Of a DNA stretch of 64,000 nucleotides, positions 47,154 to 56,595 are shown one piece after another. Source of the stretch: Advenella alkanexedens. Lineage in GTDB: Bacteria; Pseudomonadota; Gammaproteobacteria; Burkholderiales; Burkholderiaceae_B. Below the pieces are notes generated by a model that saw only the letters and a list, made by a program, of their open reading frames with translations, was not told where the DNA came from and did no database searches. The stretch's first letter is position 1. The number at the start of each line of letters is the position of its first letter. The stretch spans positions 1-64,000 of the forward strand of contig NZ_JAHSPR010000012.1 of NCBI RefSeq assembly GCF_019132845.1. Direction: 5' to 3'. A program made the translations under genes and the position numbers.

Positions 47154-47789
47154 ATGAGTTCACAAAACACCAACCCTTTTGTTCTTCCCGGTTTTGGGCA
47201 GGATGGCATCACGGCAGGCAATCCCCTTATCAGCAGTATGGAAATGATGGGCAAGGCATGGCAGGCCTTTGCCCAAACCGGCACACCCGCCACGTTTCCC
47301 ATGGCCGGCACCACGCTTAACCCCGAAGAACTGGACAAACGCATCCAGGAATTGAAAACCGTTGAGAACTGGTTGAAGCTTAACCTTTCAATGCTTTCCA
47401 GCACCATTCAGGGCATGGAAATCCAGCGTGCCAGCATTGCCACCATGCACTCATTTGTCAGCGCCGTTGCCGAACAACATAAAGGCCAGGCCACACTCGA
47501 TGAAGTGCTCGGCCTGAAACCCAAAACCACTGATGAGGCAACAGACAACCAGACGGCAAGCACTGCCAGCGGCAGTGATGCCTTAAGCTCGGCCGCCAGT
47601 GCCTGGTGGAATATGCTGCAAAACCAGTTCAACCAACTGGCCCAGGCAACCGCTGCCACCTTGCAGCCAAGTCCCGAAGACAACACCGACAACAGGCCTG
47701 AAACCGGTACCGGGCCCGCTGCCGCCCCTGCCAAGACCAGCACCAGAAAAACCACCACCAGAAAAACGACAACACCCGCAAAAAAATGA
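47154..47789 (+). CDS. phaM: PhaM-like polyhydroxyalkanoate granule regulator
   Basis: A 211-residue protein of the PhaM family, which in related bacteria activates PHB synthase, binds granules and tethers them to DNA. The N-terminal 120 residues are mostly helical (NPEELDKRIQELKTVENWLKLNLSMLSSTIQGMEIQ is the family core). A low-complexity linker and a histone-H1-like basic tail follow (KTSTRKTTTRKTTTPAKK). AAAGGAG precedes the ATG. No PHA synthase gene is in the window. Confidence 0.82.
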   Translation: MSSQNTNPFVLPGFGQDGITAGNPLISSMEMMGKAWQAFAQTGTPATFPMAGTTLNPEELDKRIQELKTVENWLKLNLSMLSSTIQGMEIQRASIATMHSFVSAVAEQHKGQATLDEVLGLKPKTTDEATDNQTASTASGSDALSSAASAWWNMLQNQFNQLAQATAATLQPSPEDNTDNRPETGTGPAAAPAKTSTRKTTTRKTTTPAKK

Positions 47790-47797
47790 TCCGACCT

Positions 47798-47832
47798 ACC
47801 GGAAACCACACTTAAGGGCAACGGTTTCCGGT
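47798..47832 (+). terminator. Hairpin after phaM-like gene
   Basis: A perfect ten-base-pair inverted repeat (47798-47807 and 47823-47832) with a 15-base loop, eight bases past the stop codon. No U-run follows, so it may be a weak terminator. Confidence 0.55.
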
Positions 47833-47887
47833 TAAAGTAAGCAATAATTCGGTAATCATTATTTACAACGCATCACTACAAAATATT

Positions 47888-49264
47888 ATGTCACTCAATA
47901 TCGTCATTCTTGCCGCCGGCATGGGCAAACGCATGCAGTCGGACTTACCCAAGGTTTTACATACACTGGCCGGCAAACCCATGCTTGCGCATGTCATAGA
48001 GAGTGCCAGGCAGCTGAATCCCACCCGCATTACCGTTGTGGTGGGTCATGGCGCCGAAACCGTCAAAGCCGGCTTTGCCCATATGCCAGGTATCGAGTTT
48101 GCGCTTCAGCAACCCCAGCAAGGCACCGGTCACGCCGTCCAGCAGGCCGTACCCTTCCTGACGGGTGGCCAGGCACCGGAAGACACCACGCTGGTGTTAT
48201 ATGGCGATGTACCTCTGGTTCAGGCACAAACCCTGCAACGCCTGCTGCAGGCCCGTGGCCAAGGGGTAGCGGTGTTGACCGAAACCCTGTCCGACCCCAG
48301 CGGCTATGGTCGCATCATTCGTAACGATGCCGGCAATGTTATCCGTATTGTTGAACACAAGGATGCCAACGAGGCAGAGCGCGCGGTCACTGAGGTCAAT
48401 ACCGGTATTCTTGCCGCTCCCACCGGTTTGCTCAAAAACTGGCTGGGCCGCATTAGCAACAATAATGCCCAGGGCGAATACTATCTGACCGACATCATTG
48501 CCCTTGCCGTACAGGATGGCATTACCGTAAGCGCCGCCCAACCCGACTTCCCCTGGGAAACACTGGGCGTCAACAGCCGTATCCAGCAGGCTCAGCTGGA
48601 ACGTGCATGGCAGGCCGAACAGGCAAGGCGTCAGCTGGAAGCCGGTGTCACCCTGGCCGATCCGGCCCGCTTCGATTTGCGCGGCAGCCTGAAATGCGGC
48701 CGGGATGTTTTCATTGACGCAGGATGCATCTTTGAGGGTCATGTTGAACTGGCCGACGGTGTACACATTGGCCCACATTGCGTTTTACGTGATGTCAAAC
48801 TGGGTGCGGGTACCCGGGTTGAGGCATTCAGCCACCTGCAGGAAGCCGAAGCCGCGGAACACGCCGTCATCGGTCCTTATGCCCGCCTGCGCCCCGGCAC
48901 CCGGCTGGGTGCACACTCGCATGTCGGCAACTTTGTTGAACTGAAAAAAACCACCCTGGGTGCCAACAGCAAGGCCAATCACCTCAGCTATCTGGGCGAT
49001 GCCCAGATCGGTCAGCGCGTTAATATTGGTGCAGGTACCATTACCTGCAACTACGATGGAATCAACAAATTCCAGACCATCATTGAGGATGACGCTTTCA
49101 TTGGTTCAGACACGCAATTGGTGGCCCCGGTAACTGTCCATCAAGGCGCAACACTGGCCGCGGGCACCACCCTGGTCAAGGAGGCGCCCGCCAATACCCT
49201 GACATTAACCACCAAGAAACAGGAAAGCCGGCAAAACTGGAAACGTCCCGATAAAAAAGCATGA
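47888..49264 (+). CDS. glmU: Bifunctional GlcN-1-P acetyltransferase / GlcNAc-1-P uridyltransferase
   Basis: Last two steps to UDP-GlcNAc, the precursor of peptidoglycan and LPS. The 458-residue protein begins with the nucleotidyltransferase signature [20 protein letters not shown]. It continues with GTGHAVQQA and YGDVPL, and ends with a left-handed beta-helix acetyltransferase domain ([34 protein letters not shown]). Together with glmS at 53 kb it covers most of the UDP-GlcNAc pathway; glmM is not here. It overlaps the MFS gene by four bases. Confidence 0.97.
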   Translation: MSLNIVILAAGMGKRMQSDLPKVLHTLAGKPMLAHVIESARQLNPTRITVVVGHGAETVKAGFAHMPGIEFALQQPQQGTGHAVQQAVPFLTGGQAPEDTTLVLYGDVPLVQAQTLQRLLQARGQGVAVLTETLSDPSGYGRIIRNDAGNVIRIVEHKDANEAERAVTEVNTGILAAPTGLLKNWLGRISNNNAQGEYYLTDIIALAVQDGITVSAAQPDFPWETLGVNSRIQQAQLERAWQAEQARRQLEAGVTLADPARFDLRGSLKCGRDVFIDAGCIFEGHVELADGVHIGPHCVLRDVKLGAGTRVEAFSHLQEAEAAEHAVIGPYARLRPGTRLGAHSHVGNFVELKKTTLGANSKANHLSYLGDAQIGQRVNIGAGTITCNYDGINKFQTIIEDDAFIGSDTQLVAPVTVHQGATLAAGTTLVKEAPANTLTLTTKKQESRQNWKRPDKKA

Positions 49265-50661
49265 ATGCCAACGAGCCGGTAACACCGGCCCCTCCCTCCC
49301 CGGCGCCAAAACCTTGCGGTCTGCCTGCGCCAGCCCGTTACTGGGCTGCGCTGGGCGTATTGCTTGCGATCAGCATTACCGTACTTGACGCAGGTATTGC
49401 CAATATCGCCCTGCCAACCATCGCCGATGATTTGGGTATTCTGCCATCCACCTCCATCTGGATTGTCAATGCCTACACCATTTCCATCATTGCCACGCTA
49501 TTACCCTTTTCAGCCGTCGCCGAGCGCATTGGTTTTACCTTGATGTACCGGATCGGCATCTCCGTGTTCATTGCCGGTGCCTTTATTTGCTCAATGGCCG
49601 ATTCTCTTGCCCTGTTAGTACTTGGCCGAATCATACAAGGGCTGGGGTCTTCTTCTGTCATGTGCCTGTTTGGCGGCATGGTGCGTAATATTTACCCACC
49701 CCATAAGCTGGCGGCCGGTATCAGCCTGAATGCCATGACGGTTGGTTTAATGGCCGTGTTAAGTCCCTCAATCGGGGCCTTTATCATCACCATCGCGCCC
49801 TGGAAGTGGATTTTCATTTTTACCATTCCATTTTGCCTCGTGGCATTGTACGCAGCACGTTTTTTACCGCTCATCCCTAAAGTCACCGCACCTTTCGACT
49901 ATATCAGCGCTGTCCTGAACATGCTTACTTTTGGCATGTTTCTTTGGGCACTTGATGAATCGGGAAACGAACCCTTAGTAGCCGGCATTGTCTTGCTGCT
50001 GTCCCTGCTCTGTGCCATTTTACTTATTCGCCGATCGACACCCCAAACCGCGCCACTGGTCCCCATTGATCTGTTCCGCATTCATACGTTCCGCTATGCC
50101 ATTATGGTATCGGCCCTGACGTTCATGGCAGCCACTTCTGCCATGCTGGCCCTGCCATTTTATTTTCAGAATATCTTGGGGCTACCTCTGGGCACAGTAG
50201 GTATTTTGTTCAGCACATGGCCCATTGGCAGCATTGTTATTGCGCCTCTGGCGGCACGTCTTTCCGCCCGCTTCCCTGCGTCATTGTTATCTGGCATCGG
50301 AGCCGCCATCATGTTTATAGGTATTGGCGGCCTGCTGTTACTGCCCAATCCAAGCCCGCTGACCCTTATCAGCCTGTACATGTTCCTGACTGGCATGGGT
50401 TTTGGCTTTTTCCAAACCCCCAACAACAAAGCCATACTGCTCTCCACACCCATCCACCGCAGTAGTGCCACCGGTGGTACCCAGGCAACCACCCGCCTCT
50501 TTGGCCAGGGCGTTGGTGCGGCAATCGTGGCTTTATGTTTTTCCATCAGCCAGAATGAAGGAGCCATTTATGCGCTGGCCACATCGGCTATCGTTACCAT
50601 CATCGCGGTTCTCATCAACCTGATCCGTTATTTCAAAAAGATGGACACCGCTGTTATTTGA
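49261..50661 (+). CDS. MFS transporter, DHA2-type drug efflux family
   Basis: A 466-residue multi-helix protein of the EmrB/QacA-type major facilitator group. It shows [19 protein letters not shown] (motif D1 of DHA2 transporters), [13 protein letters not shown] and a [21 protein letters not shown] segment resembling the GP-x-x-GG motif C. About 13-14 helices are predicted. The N-terminal 25 residues are proline-rich. Translation starts inside the glmU stop codon, so it is coupled to glmU. The substrate is unknown. Confidence 0.88.
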   Translation: MNANEPVTPAPPSPAPKPCGLPAPARYWAALGVLLAISITVLDAGIANIALPTIADDLGILPSTSIWIVNAYTISIIATLLPFSAVAERIGFTLMYRIGISVFIAGAFICSMADSLALLVLGRIIQGLGSSSVMCLFGGMVRNIYPPHKLAAGISLNAMTVGLMAVLSPSIGAFIITIAPWKWIFIFTIPFCLVALYAARFLPLIPKVTAPFDYISAVLNMLTFGMFLWALDESGNEPLVAGIVLLLSLLCAILLIRRSTPQTAPLVPIDLFRIHTFRYAIMVSALTFMAATSAMLALPFYFQNILGLPLGTVGILFSTWPIGSIVIAPLAARLSARFPASLLSGIGAAIMFIGIGGLLLLPNPSPLTLISLYMFLTGMGFGFFQTPNNKAILLSTPIHRSSATGGTQATTRLFGQGVGAAIVALCFSISQNEGAIYALATSAIVTIIAVLINLIRYFKKMDTAVI

Positions 50662-50669
50662 ATTCAACT

Positions 50670-51461
50670 ATGACCACTCAAAAAACCACCCTGGCGGTTG
50701 CCTTGATTGTCAAGAACGAAGCACGCATGCTGGCTGCCTGTCTGGACTCGGTCAAGGAGATTGCCGATGAAATCATCATTCTTGACTCAGGCAGTACCGA
50801 TGACACCGAAGCCATTGCCCGCCGTTACACTGACAAATTTTATATAAATACCGAATGGCCTGGCTTTGGACGCCAACGCCAGCTGGCCCAGCAGTACGTA
50901 ACGGCCGACTGGGTACTGTGGATTGATGCCGATGAACAGCTCACACCGGAACTGGCCGCCAGCATCCGGGAAGTCCTGGCCAACCCACCCGAAAACACCA
51001 TTTTTGAAGTAGCCCGGCTCAGCTGGGCCTTTGGGCAGTTCATTCATCACAGTGGCTGGTATCCTGGCTATGTCGAACGTTTTTACCCCACTGCCCTGAC
51101 CCGCTTTGATGATGCCCTGGTTCATGAAAACGTCATCATTCCGGCCGGTACAAAAGTAAAACCGCTCAAAGGCGACATGCTGCATTACACCTACAATAAT
51201 CTACACGAATACCTGGTGAAGTCAGCCAACTATGCCGAAGCCTGGGCCGAACAGCGTTTTCGCAAAGGCAAGAAAAACAGCCTGGCTTCGGTCATGATGC
51301 ATTCGATTGCCCGTTTTTTCAGGACTTACTTTATCAAACGCGGTTTTCTGGATGGCAAGGCCGGCCTGCTGCTGGCCGTACTGTCAGTACAGTCCGTCTT
51401 TAACAAGCATGCCATTTTATGGCTGAAAAACCGGGAAAAGCAAAAGGAAGACACGCCATAA
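50670..51461 (+). CDS. Family 2 glycosyltransferase, LPS-core (WaaE/KdtX) type
   Basis: A 263-residue inverting GT-A glycosyltransferase: VALIVKNEARMLAACLDSV at the start, DSGSTDDTEAIAR and the metal-binding WIDADEQL. Later segments are SGWYPGYVERFYPT and DALVHENVII, followed by a C-terminal hydrophobic/basic region (RFFRTYFIKRGFLDGKAGLLLAVLS). This layout matches the WaaE-like enzymes adding a sugar to the inner core of lipopolysaccharide. The ATG at 50670 lies eight bases after the MFS stop and lacks a clear ribosome site. Confidence 0.87.
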   Translation: MTTQKTTLAVALIVKNEARMLAACLDSVKEIADEIIILDSGSTDDTEAIARRYTDKFYINTEWPGFGRQRQLAQQYVTADWVLWIDADEQLTPELAASIREVLANPPENTIFEVARLSWAFGQFIHHSGWYPGYVERFYPTALTRFDDALVHENVIIPAGTKVKPLKGDMLHYTYNNLHEYLVKSANYAEAWAEQRFRKGKKNSLASVMMHSIARFFRTYFIKRGFLDGKAGLLLAVLSVQSVFNKHAILWLKNREKQKEDTP

Positions 51462-51589
51462 CCACGTCATCCGCTTTTACTGTCATCTCCCTGAAATCCC
51501 TGTTCTCACCCTGACTATCAAACCTGTGTAGCCTTCATGCAGCTCAACACATCAGGGGCTTTACCCCACCGCTTTACTCCGGAGTTCTT

Positions 51590-52657
51590 ATGAAAATATT
51601 ACAAATGAATTTTGAAAAAGGCTGGCGTGGCGGTGAGCGACAGACCCTATTCAGCATGCAGGAATTTCGCAAGGCCGGGCATGAGGTAGCCCTGCTGACC
51701 CGTGCAAACAATACGCTATCCAAACAGGCAATAGCCGAAGGTTTTACCGTCTACACACTACAAAAAGCCTGGCAACAATTGCCCTTTTTAATCCGAGAAG
51801 CAAAAAATTTCGATATTATTCATTCGCAAACAGCCAATACCCTTACCTGGCTGGTGCTTAGCAAGCTGTTTCACCATACCAAAACAGTCTATACCCGTCG
51901 CACCGCTTTTGATATTGCACCCAATAAAGAACGTATCACCGCCCTGAAATGGAAACGGGTTGACCTGTTCGTATCGGTTTGTAAGGCATCTACAGAAGAA
52001 CCCAAACGACTGGGCGTAGACTCCATCGTGATTCCCAGCGCCATCCCATCCACCTACACTGCCAACCAAGAAAGGGCCGAGGCACTCATACAGGAATTCA
52101 ACCTTAAAGATAAAAAAATCCTGGCAACCGCAGCCGCACTCACCTCGGAAAAGGACCCCTTAACCCTGATACGGGCTATTGGCCATTTGCACCGTCTCAG
52201 ACAAGACTTTGTTTTCCTGCATTTTGGTGCCGACGGAGACCAGTCAGAAGCCTGTAAAGCCCTCATCAAAGAATTATCTCTTGAAAACGTTTATGTATTA
52301 ACCGGTTTTCGCAAGCAAGTGGAGGACTATTACAGTGCCCTTGATGTCTTTGTCATGAGCAGCAAATTTGAAGGTGTGGGCGGCAGTGTATTTGATGCCT
52401 TCCTGCAGCACGTACCGGTTGTCTCCACCAATGCGGGTGGCCTGAAAGAAGTCCTGGCCGATGGCCGGGGCATTCTATGCGAAGTGGGTGACAGCCAGGC
52501 CCTGGCCGAAGGCATGCATACCATTCTGGAGCACCCGGAAGATGCCACCAGCATGGCTGCAAAAGCCTACGCCTATGTTATTGACGAACATAATGTGGAA
52601 AAAATGGGCCAGCGCTACCTGCATGCCTATGAAAAGCTGCTGGCTAAAGGTCGTTAA
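51590..52657 (+). CDS. Family 4 glycosyltransferase
   Basis: A 355-residue retaining GT-B glycosyltransferase. The N-terminal KGWRGGERQTLFSMQEFRKAGHEV, the hinge VIPSAIP and the C-terminal SSKFEGVGGSVFDAFLQHVPVV with the conserved E-x7-E pattern fit GT4. It probably extends the LPS core or another envelope glycan together with the family 2 enzyme. GGAG lies nine bases before the ATG. Its codon use looks somewhat more A/T-rich than its neighbours, which fits acquisition by transfer (visual impression only). The end overlaps the converging lrp-type gene by 14 bases. Confidence 0.87.
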   Translation: MKILQMNFEKGWRGGERQTLFSMQEFRKAGHEVALLTRANNTLSKQAIAEGFTVYTLQKAWQQLPFLIREAKNFDIIHSQTANTLTWLVLSKLFHHTKTVYTRRTAFDIAPNKERITALKWKRVDLFVSVCKASTEEPKRLGVDSIVIPSAIPSTYTANQERAEALIQEFNLKDKKILATAAALTSEKDPLTLIRAIGHLHRLRQDFVFLHFGADGDQSEACKALIKELSLENVYVLTGFRKQVEDYYSALDVFVMSSKFEGVGGSVFDAFLQHVPVVSTNAGGLKEVLADGRGILCEVGDSQALAEGMHTILEHPEDATSMAAKAYAYVIDEHNVEKMGQRYLHAYEKLLAKGR

Positions 52658-53108
52658 TATACGTTTCAAACTTGCTGCGATTGACCGAAAAAAACGTGCG
52701 AACATTACGTACGTTTTTCCTGGCCGTGAATAAGCGATGCACCAGCTCATGATAGGCCGGCATATCAGCCACCTGAATGACCAGGATAAAATCCGGCCCT
52801 GTTGAAACGCGGTAACATTGTAAAACAGCATTTTCCCCATTCACCTCTTTCTCAAAAGCCGTATTGGCTTCTGCCGTTTGGACGTCCAGGATCACTTCAA
52901 CAATGGCCGTCAGGGTACTGCCTGTTTTTTGCGGATCAACAATGGCCACCTGCTTCTGGATGACCCCGTTTTCCTGCAAGTTGCGCACCCGTCGCAAACA
53001 GGTTGGGGCAGAGGCATGCACTTTTTCCGCCAGTTCCTGGTTAGTTAAAGAACTGTCTCGTTGCAACTGTTGCAATATACGTTTATCCAATTCATCCAAT
53101 TCAAACAT
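52644..53108 (-). CDS. Lrp/AsnC-family transcriptional regulator
   Basis: A 154-residue regulator with an N-terminal winged helix (LDELDKRILQQLQRDSSLTNQELAEKVHASAPTCLRRVRNL) and a C-terminal RAM ligand domain (VQCYRVSTGPDFILVIQVADMPAY type). The effector is probably an amino acid. It is divergent from glmS, with two perfect 13-base palindromes in the shared 168-base gap, one of them 15 bases before its own start. Autoregulation and control of glmS are inferred from that layout. Confidence 0.93.
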   Translation of the reverse strand: MFELDELDKRILQQLQRDSSLTNQELAEKVHASAPTCLRRVRNLQENGVIQKQVAIVDPQKTGSTLTAIVEVILDVQTAEANTAFEKEVNGENAVLQCYRVSTGPDFILVIQVADMPAYHELVHRLFTARKNVRNVRTFFSVNRSKFETYINDL

Positions 53109-53123
53109 GGGTCTTCCTTATTT

Positions 53124-53136
53124 GAAATTAAATTTC
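53124..53136. promoter_or_regulatory. Palindromic operator candidate 1 in the lrp-glmS gap
   Basis: GAAATTAAATTTC, a perfect 6-1-6 palindrome, 15 bases upstream of the lrp-type start codon. Related half-sites (TGAAAT) occur at about 53153 and 53182. Confidence 0.6.
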
Positions 53137-53212
53137 ATGTTTATTAAATAAATGAAATTATATTAATATGAATGCCAAAAATGAAATATTCAGTTATTAA
53201 TACATCAATTTA

Positions 53213-53225
53213 GAAATTTAATTTC
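53213..53225. promoter_or_regulatory. Palindromic operator candidate 2 in the lrp-glmS gap
   Basis: GAAATTTAATTTC, the same half-sites as candidate 1 with a T centre, 51 bases upstream of the glmS start codon. Its centre is 89 bases from that of candidate 1, about eight and a half helical turns. Confidence 0.6.
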
Positions 53226-53276
53226 TTCCAATACAGTGCAGAATAGCATTTTTACTTATCCTAACGGAGTTTTCAC

Positions 53277-55109
53277 ATGTGTGGAATCGTTGGTGCTGTT
53301 GCGCAAAGAGATATTACCCCTGTTCTTGTTGAAGGCCTGAAACGCCTGGAATACCGTGGCTACGACTCATGCGGTGTGGCCCTGCATATTGATGGCCAAT
53401 TACGGCGCACCCGCAGCACCCAACGTGTTGCAGAGCTGGAAATGCAAATCAGGGAAGACCATTTAAGCGGTTTTACCGGCATTGCCCACACCCGCTGGGC
53501 CACCCACGGCGCCCCTGCGACCCACAATGCTCACCCGCATTTTTCAGGGCAGGACAAAGGCGAGCCCCGCATTGCCCTGGTGCACAACGGCATTATTGAA
53601 AACCACGACGAACTGCGTGAAGAACTGAAGGCCCTGGGCTACACTTTTGAAAGCCAGACCGATACCGAGGTCATTGCCCACCTGGTCAACCACCTGTATA
53701 ACGGCGATCTTTTTGAAACGCTGCAGCAGGCCGTGCAGCGCCTGACCGGTGCCTATGCACTGGCCATTTTCTGCCGTGATGAACCGCATCGCATCGTGGG
53801 CGCCCGCCAGGGTTCACCCCTTATCGTGGGCATTGGCAACAATGAGAATTTCCTGGCCTCGGATGCCCTGGCACTGGCTGGCACCACCGACCAGATCATT
53901 TACCTGGAAGACGGTGATGTCATCGACCTGCAACTGTCCAAGGTGTGGATTGTCGATGCCAGCGGCAAACCCGTTGAACGCAAGGTGCACACGGTTCATG
54001 CCCATACCGGCGCCGCTGAACTGGGTCCTTACCGCCACTATATGCAAAAAGAAATTTTTGAACAGCCCCGTGCTGTGGGCGATACCCTGCAGGATATTGA
54101 CAGCATCACACCCGAACTGTTCGGCAATGAAGCCTACCGGATTTTCAATGACATTGACAATGTCCTGATATTGGCCTGTGGCACCAGTTCCTACGCCGGC
54201 ATGACGGCAAAATACTGGATCGAATCCATTGCCAAAATTCCGGTCAATGTGGAAATTGCCAGCGAATACCGCTACCGCGACAGCGTGCCCAACCCCAAAA
54301 CCCTGGTTGTGACCATTTCCCAATCAGGCGAAACCGCCGACACGCTGGCCGCCCTGAAACACGCCCGTTCCCTGGGCATGGAAAATACCTTAACCATCTG
54401 CAACGTGCAAACCAGCGCCATGGTACGCGAATGCAAGCTAAGCTTCATTACCCGCGCCGGCGTTGAAATTGGCGTGGCATCCACCAAAGCCTTTACCACC
54501 CAGCTGGTGGGCCTGTTCCTGCTGACCCTGGCCCTGGCCCAGGTAAAAGGCCGCATTAGCGAAGAACAGGAAGCCGACTACCTGAGGCAGCTGCGTCACC
54601 TGCCCACCGCCATCAGTGCCGTGCTGGCACTGGAACCGCAAATCATGGCCTGGGCCGACCGCTTCGCCAGCAAGGAAAACGCCCTGTTCCTGGGCCGGGG
54701 CATGCACTACCCCATCGCCCTTGAAGGTGCTTTAAAATTAAAGGAAATCAGCTATATTCATGCCGAAGCTTACCCGGCCGGTGAACTGAAACACGGCCCG
54801 CTGGCCCTGGTTACCGAGCACATGCCAGTGGTAACCATTGCCCCCAAAGACGAACTGCTTGAAAAACTCAAGTCCAACATGCAGGAAGTACGCGCCCGGG
54901 GTGGTGAACTGTATGTGTTTGCCGATAATGATTCAAAAATTGCAAACAGTGAAGGCATGCATGTGATTCGCATGCCGGAACATTATGGCAAACTGTCACC
55001 CATTTTGCATACCATACCGCTTCAATTGCTGTCGTATCATACGGCCTGTGCACGGGGAACCGATGTGGACAAACCCCGGAACCTGGCCAAGAGCGTGACG
55101 GTAGAGTAG
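53277..55109 (+). CDS. glmS: Glutamine-fructose-6-phosphate aminotransferase
   Basis: Makes glucosamine-6-phosphate, the entry step to UDP-GlcNAc. The 610-residue protein has the N-terminal nucleophile directly after Met (MCGIVGAV; C2), the glutaminase segments [19 protein letters not shown]-like [11 protein letters not shown] and [13 protein letters not shown]. Two SIS isomerase domains follow ([62 protein letters not shown]), and the C-terminus [13 protein letters not shown] is intact. No glmS ribozyme is seen upstream. CGGAG lies seven bases before the ATG. Confidence 0.97.
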   Translation: MCGIVGAVAQRDITPVLVEGLKRLEYRGYDSCGVALHIDGQLRRTRSTQRVAELEMQIREDHLSGFTGIAHTRWATHGAPATHNAHPHFSGQDKGEPRIALVHNGIIENHDELREELKALGYTFESQTDTEVIAHLVNHLYNGDLFETLQQAVQRLTGAYALAIFCRDEPHRIVGARQGSPLIVGIGNNENFLASDALALAGTTDQIIYLEDGDVIDLQLSKVWIVDASGKPVERKVHTVHAHTGAAELGPYRHYMQKEIFEQPRAVGDTLQDIDSITPELFGNEAYRIFNDIDNVLILACGTSSYAGMTAKYWIESIAKIPVNVEIASEYRYRDSVPNPKTLVVTISQSGETADTLAALKHARSLGMENTLTICNVQTSAMVRECKLSFITRAGVEIGVASTKAFTTQLVGLFLLTLALAQVKGRISEEQEADYLRQLRHLPTAISAVLALEPQIMAWADRFASKENALFLGRGMHYPIALEGALKLKEISYIHAEAYPAGELKHGPLALVTEHMPVVTIAPKDELLEKLKSNMQEVRARGGELYVFADNDSKIANSEGMHVIRMPEHYGKLSPILHTIPLQLLSYHTACARGTDVDKPRNLAKSVTVE

Positions 55110-55126
55110 AAGGCAAATCATTAGGA

Positions 55127-55160
55127 CACCGGCATGGAGGTCATTTTCACATTGCCGGTG
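55127..55160 (+). terminator. Hairpin after glmS
   Basis: An eight-base-pair stem (CACCGGCA 55127-55134 with TGCCGGTG 55153-55160) around an 18-base loop, 17 bases past the glmS stop. No clear U-run. Confidence 0.5.
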
Positions 55161-55211
55161 ACATTTCATGAACCAATTGTGCTGGTTAGCATCTAACCCT
55201 GACTATTTCCT

Positions 55212-55236
55212 CGTTCCCACGCTCCGCGTGGGAATG
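55212..55236. repeat. REP-like palindrome (GTTCCCACGC...GCGTGGGAAT type)
   Basis: Arms TTCCCACGC (55214-55222) and GCGTGGGAA (55226-55234) pair perfectly around TCC. I recognise this as a short interspersed palindrome found in many proteobacterial genomes. Only one copy is seen in this window. It lies 24 bases upstream of the DUF533 gene start, within its probable leader. Confidence 0.65.
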
Positions 55237-55260
55237 CATATTTTCAATAAAGAGTAATAG

Positions 55261-55989
55261 ATGTCCATACAAAACGTTTTACAGCAATTAATGCAATCTG
55301 CGCAGGGCCTGGTTTCTGGCCAAAACACATCCCCGGCCAATCCTGCCTCTACTTCAAACGGCTCGTCCGGCCTTAAGGGTTTTGCCGGTGGTGCGCTTAC
55401 AGGCGGAGCACTGGCCTTATTAATGGGCAACAAGAAATTCAGAAAAATCGGTGGCAAGGTGGCCACCTATGGTGGCGTGGCCGCTTTAGGGGCTGCCGCC
55501 TACCATGCTTATGGCCAGTGGAAAGAAAACAAAACCCAGGCACCGCAAGCATCCAGCCAGCCGCCTGCCACCCCAGCACCTGCACAAATCGCCCATCAAA
55601 CCCAGGCGTTCAACCAGCTACCTGCTCCCGAACTGGAACAACATAGCAAGCTGGTTCTGATCGCAATGATTTCCGCTGCCAAGGCTGATGGCCATATCAA
55701 TGCAGAGGAACAACGCTTGCTGGAAGCCGAGTTTGACCGCCTGGATGCATCCCCCGATGAGCACGCCTGGATTCGTGCCCAGCTTAACGGCCCTGCCGAC
55801 CCGGCTGCCGTTGCCAAACTGGTGCAAACACCCGAACAGGCGGCCGAGGCCTATATGGCCAGCGTGCTGGTGAACGGCGCCGACAGCTTCATGGAGCGGG
55901 CCTATTTGGACGAACTGGCACGCCAGCTGGGTCTGGAACAAAGCCTGAAAACCCATTTGGAGAATTCGGCTTTAAGCCTGCAGCAGTAA
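55261..55989 (+). CDS. DUF533 (YebE-like, TerB-fold) inner-membrane protein
   Basis: A 242-residue protein with a Gly/Ala-rich membrane-like segment (GFAGGALTGGALALLMGNKKFRKIGGKVATYGGVAALGAAAYHAYGQWKE), a Pro/Ala/Gln linker and a C-terminal TerB-like helical domain (LVLIAMISAAKADGHINAEEQRLL). The acidic DGHIxxEE motif is typical of TerB-fold proteins. YebE-like proteins are envelope-stress associated in E. coli; the function is unknown. AGAG lies six bases before the ATG. Confidence 0.88.
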   Translation: MSIQNVLQQLMQSAQGLVSGQNTSPANPASTSNGSSGLKGFAGGALTGGALALLMGNKKFRKIGGKVATYGGVAALGAAAYHAYGQWKENKTQAPQASSQPPATPAPAQIAHQTQAFNQLPAPELEQHSKLVLIAMISAAKADGHINAEEQRLLEAEFDRLDASPDEHAWIRAQLNGPADPAAVAKLVQTPEQAAEAYMASVLVNGADSFMERAYLDELARQLGLEQSLKTHLENSALSLQQ

Positions 55990-56028
55990 GCGCTGGGCGC
56001 TGGGATATGCACCTGCTAAAATTCCTCC

Positions 56029-56595
56029 ATGAACTCCGATAATTTGGCACTATTCGCTGCAGTTGTACACGCAGGCAGCATATCCCGTGCAGCGATTGAA
56101 AAAGGGTTAGACCAGTCCACCGTCAACCGGCCCTGCCAGGCTATCGAAGAAGCTGAAAAACTATTCGATCATCCGAAAAAAGTTCAAGGCGTTAAACTAC
56201 TGCGTGGCAAACTAGAAATCTCAGTGCGAGCAAGGGATGCCGTCAAGGTAAGAAGTCCACCGGCAGACTGGTACAAATTACGAGCCAGAAAAGTGTTTGC
56301 CAGACGGCTGGATGTGCTACTAGAGCAAGCTCTGTGGTTAAAGGAACGACCACCAATTCGTATTCTAACCATGCAAACACAATGGGGGAGCTGTTCACCT
56401 AATGGCCACATCACGTTAAACCCTCATTTGGTTAAGGCTCCCTGCAATTGCATTGATTACGTAGGCTTTCAGTCAGGCTGCTACCAGCTAGTTCTATGTC
56501 CTAGCAGAGGCTCAGCTATATAGCACATAGAACTAACGGCAGCGAATACAAGTTGCATGTTGATTATCAGCAGGGTGAAGTTGAACGGACGCCTG
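56029..56595 (+). pseudogene. Chimeric remnant: LysR DNA-binding domain joined to a truncated DUF45 (YgjP-like) protein
   Basis: The 164-residue frame (56029-56523) starts as a LysR regulator (MNSDNLALFAAVVHAGSISR...QSTVNR, about 45 residues). It then becomes a DUF45/YgjP metal-dependent hydrolase from about residue 50 (GVKLLRGKLEISVRARDAV, WYKLRARKVFARRL, TMQTQWGSCSPNGHITLNPH, CNCIDYV). Similarity stops at codon 56461-56463, immediately before where the catalytic HELCH motif should be. Then come unrelated codons and an 11-base inverted repeat (56489-56499/56525-56535). At 56535 a different fragment begins (NGSEYKLHVDYQQGEVERTP), which looks like the N-terminal part of a DUF45 protein and runs into the end of the reductase gene. 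This is a scrambled rearrangement scar. Confidence 0.72.

Noticed and set aside
53109-53276. glmS ribozyme or riboswitch
   Set aside because: The leader is short, AT-rich and has no pseudoknot-like GC stems; glmS ribozymes belong mainly to Gram-positive bacteria.
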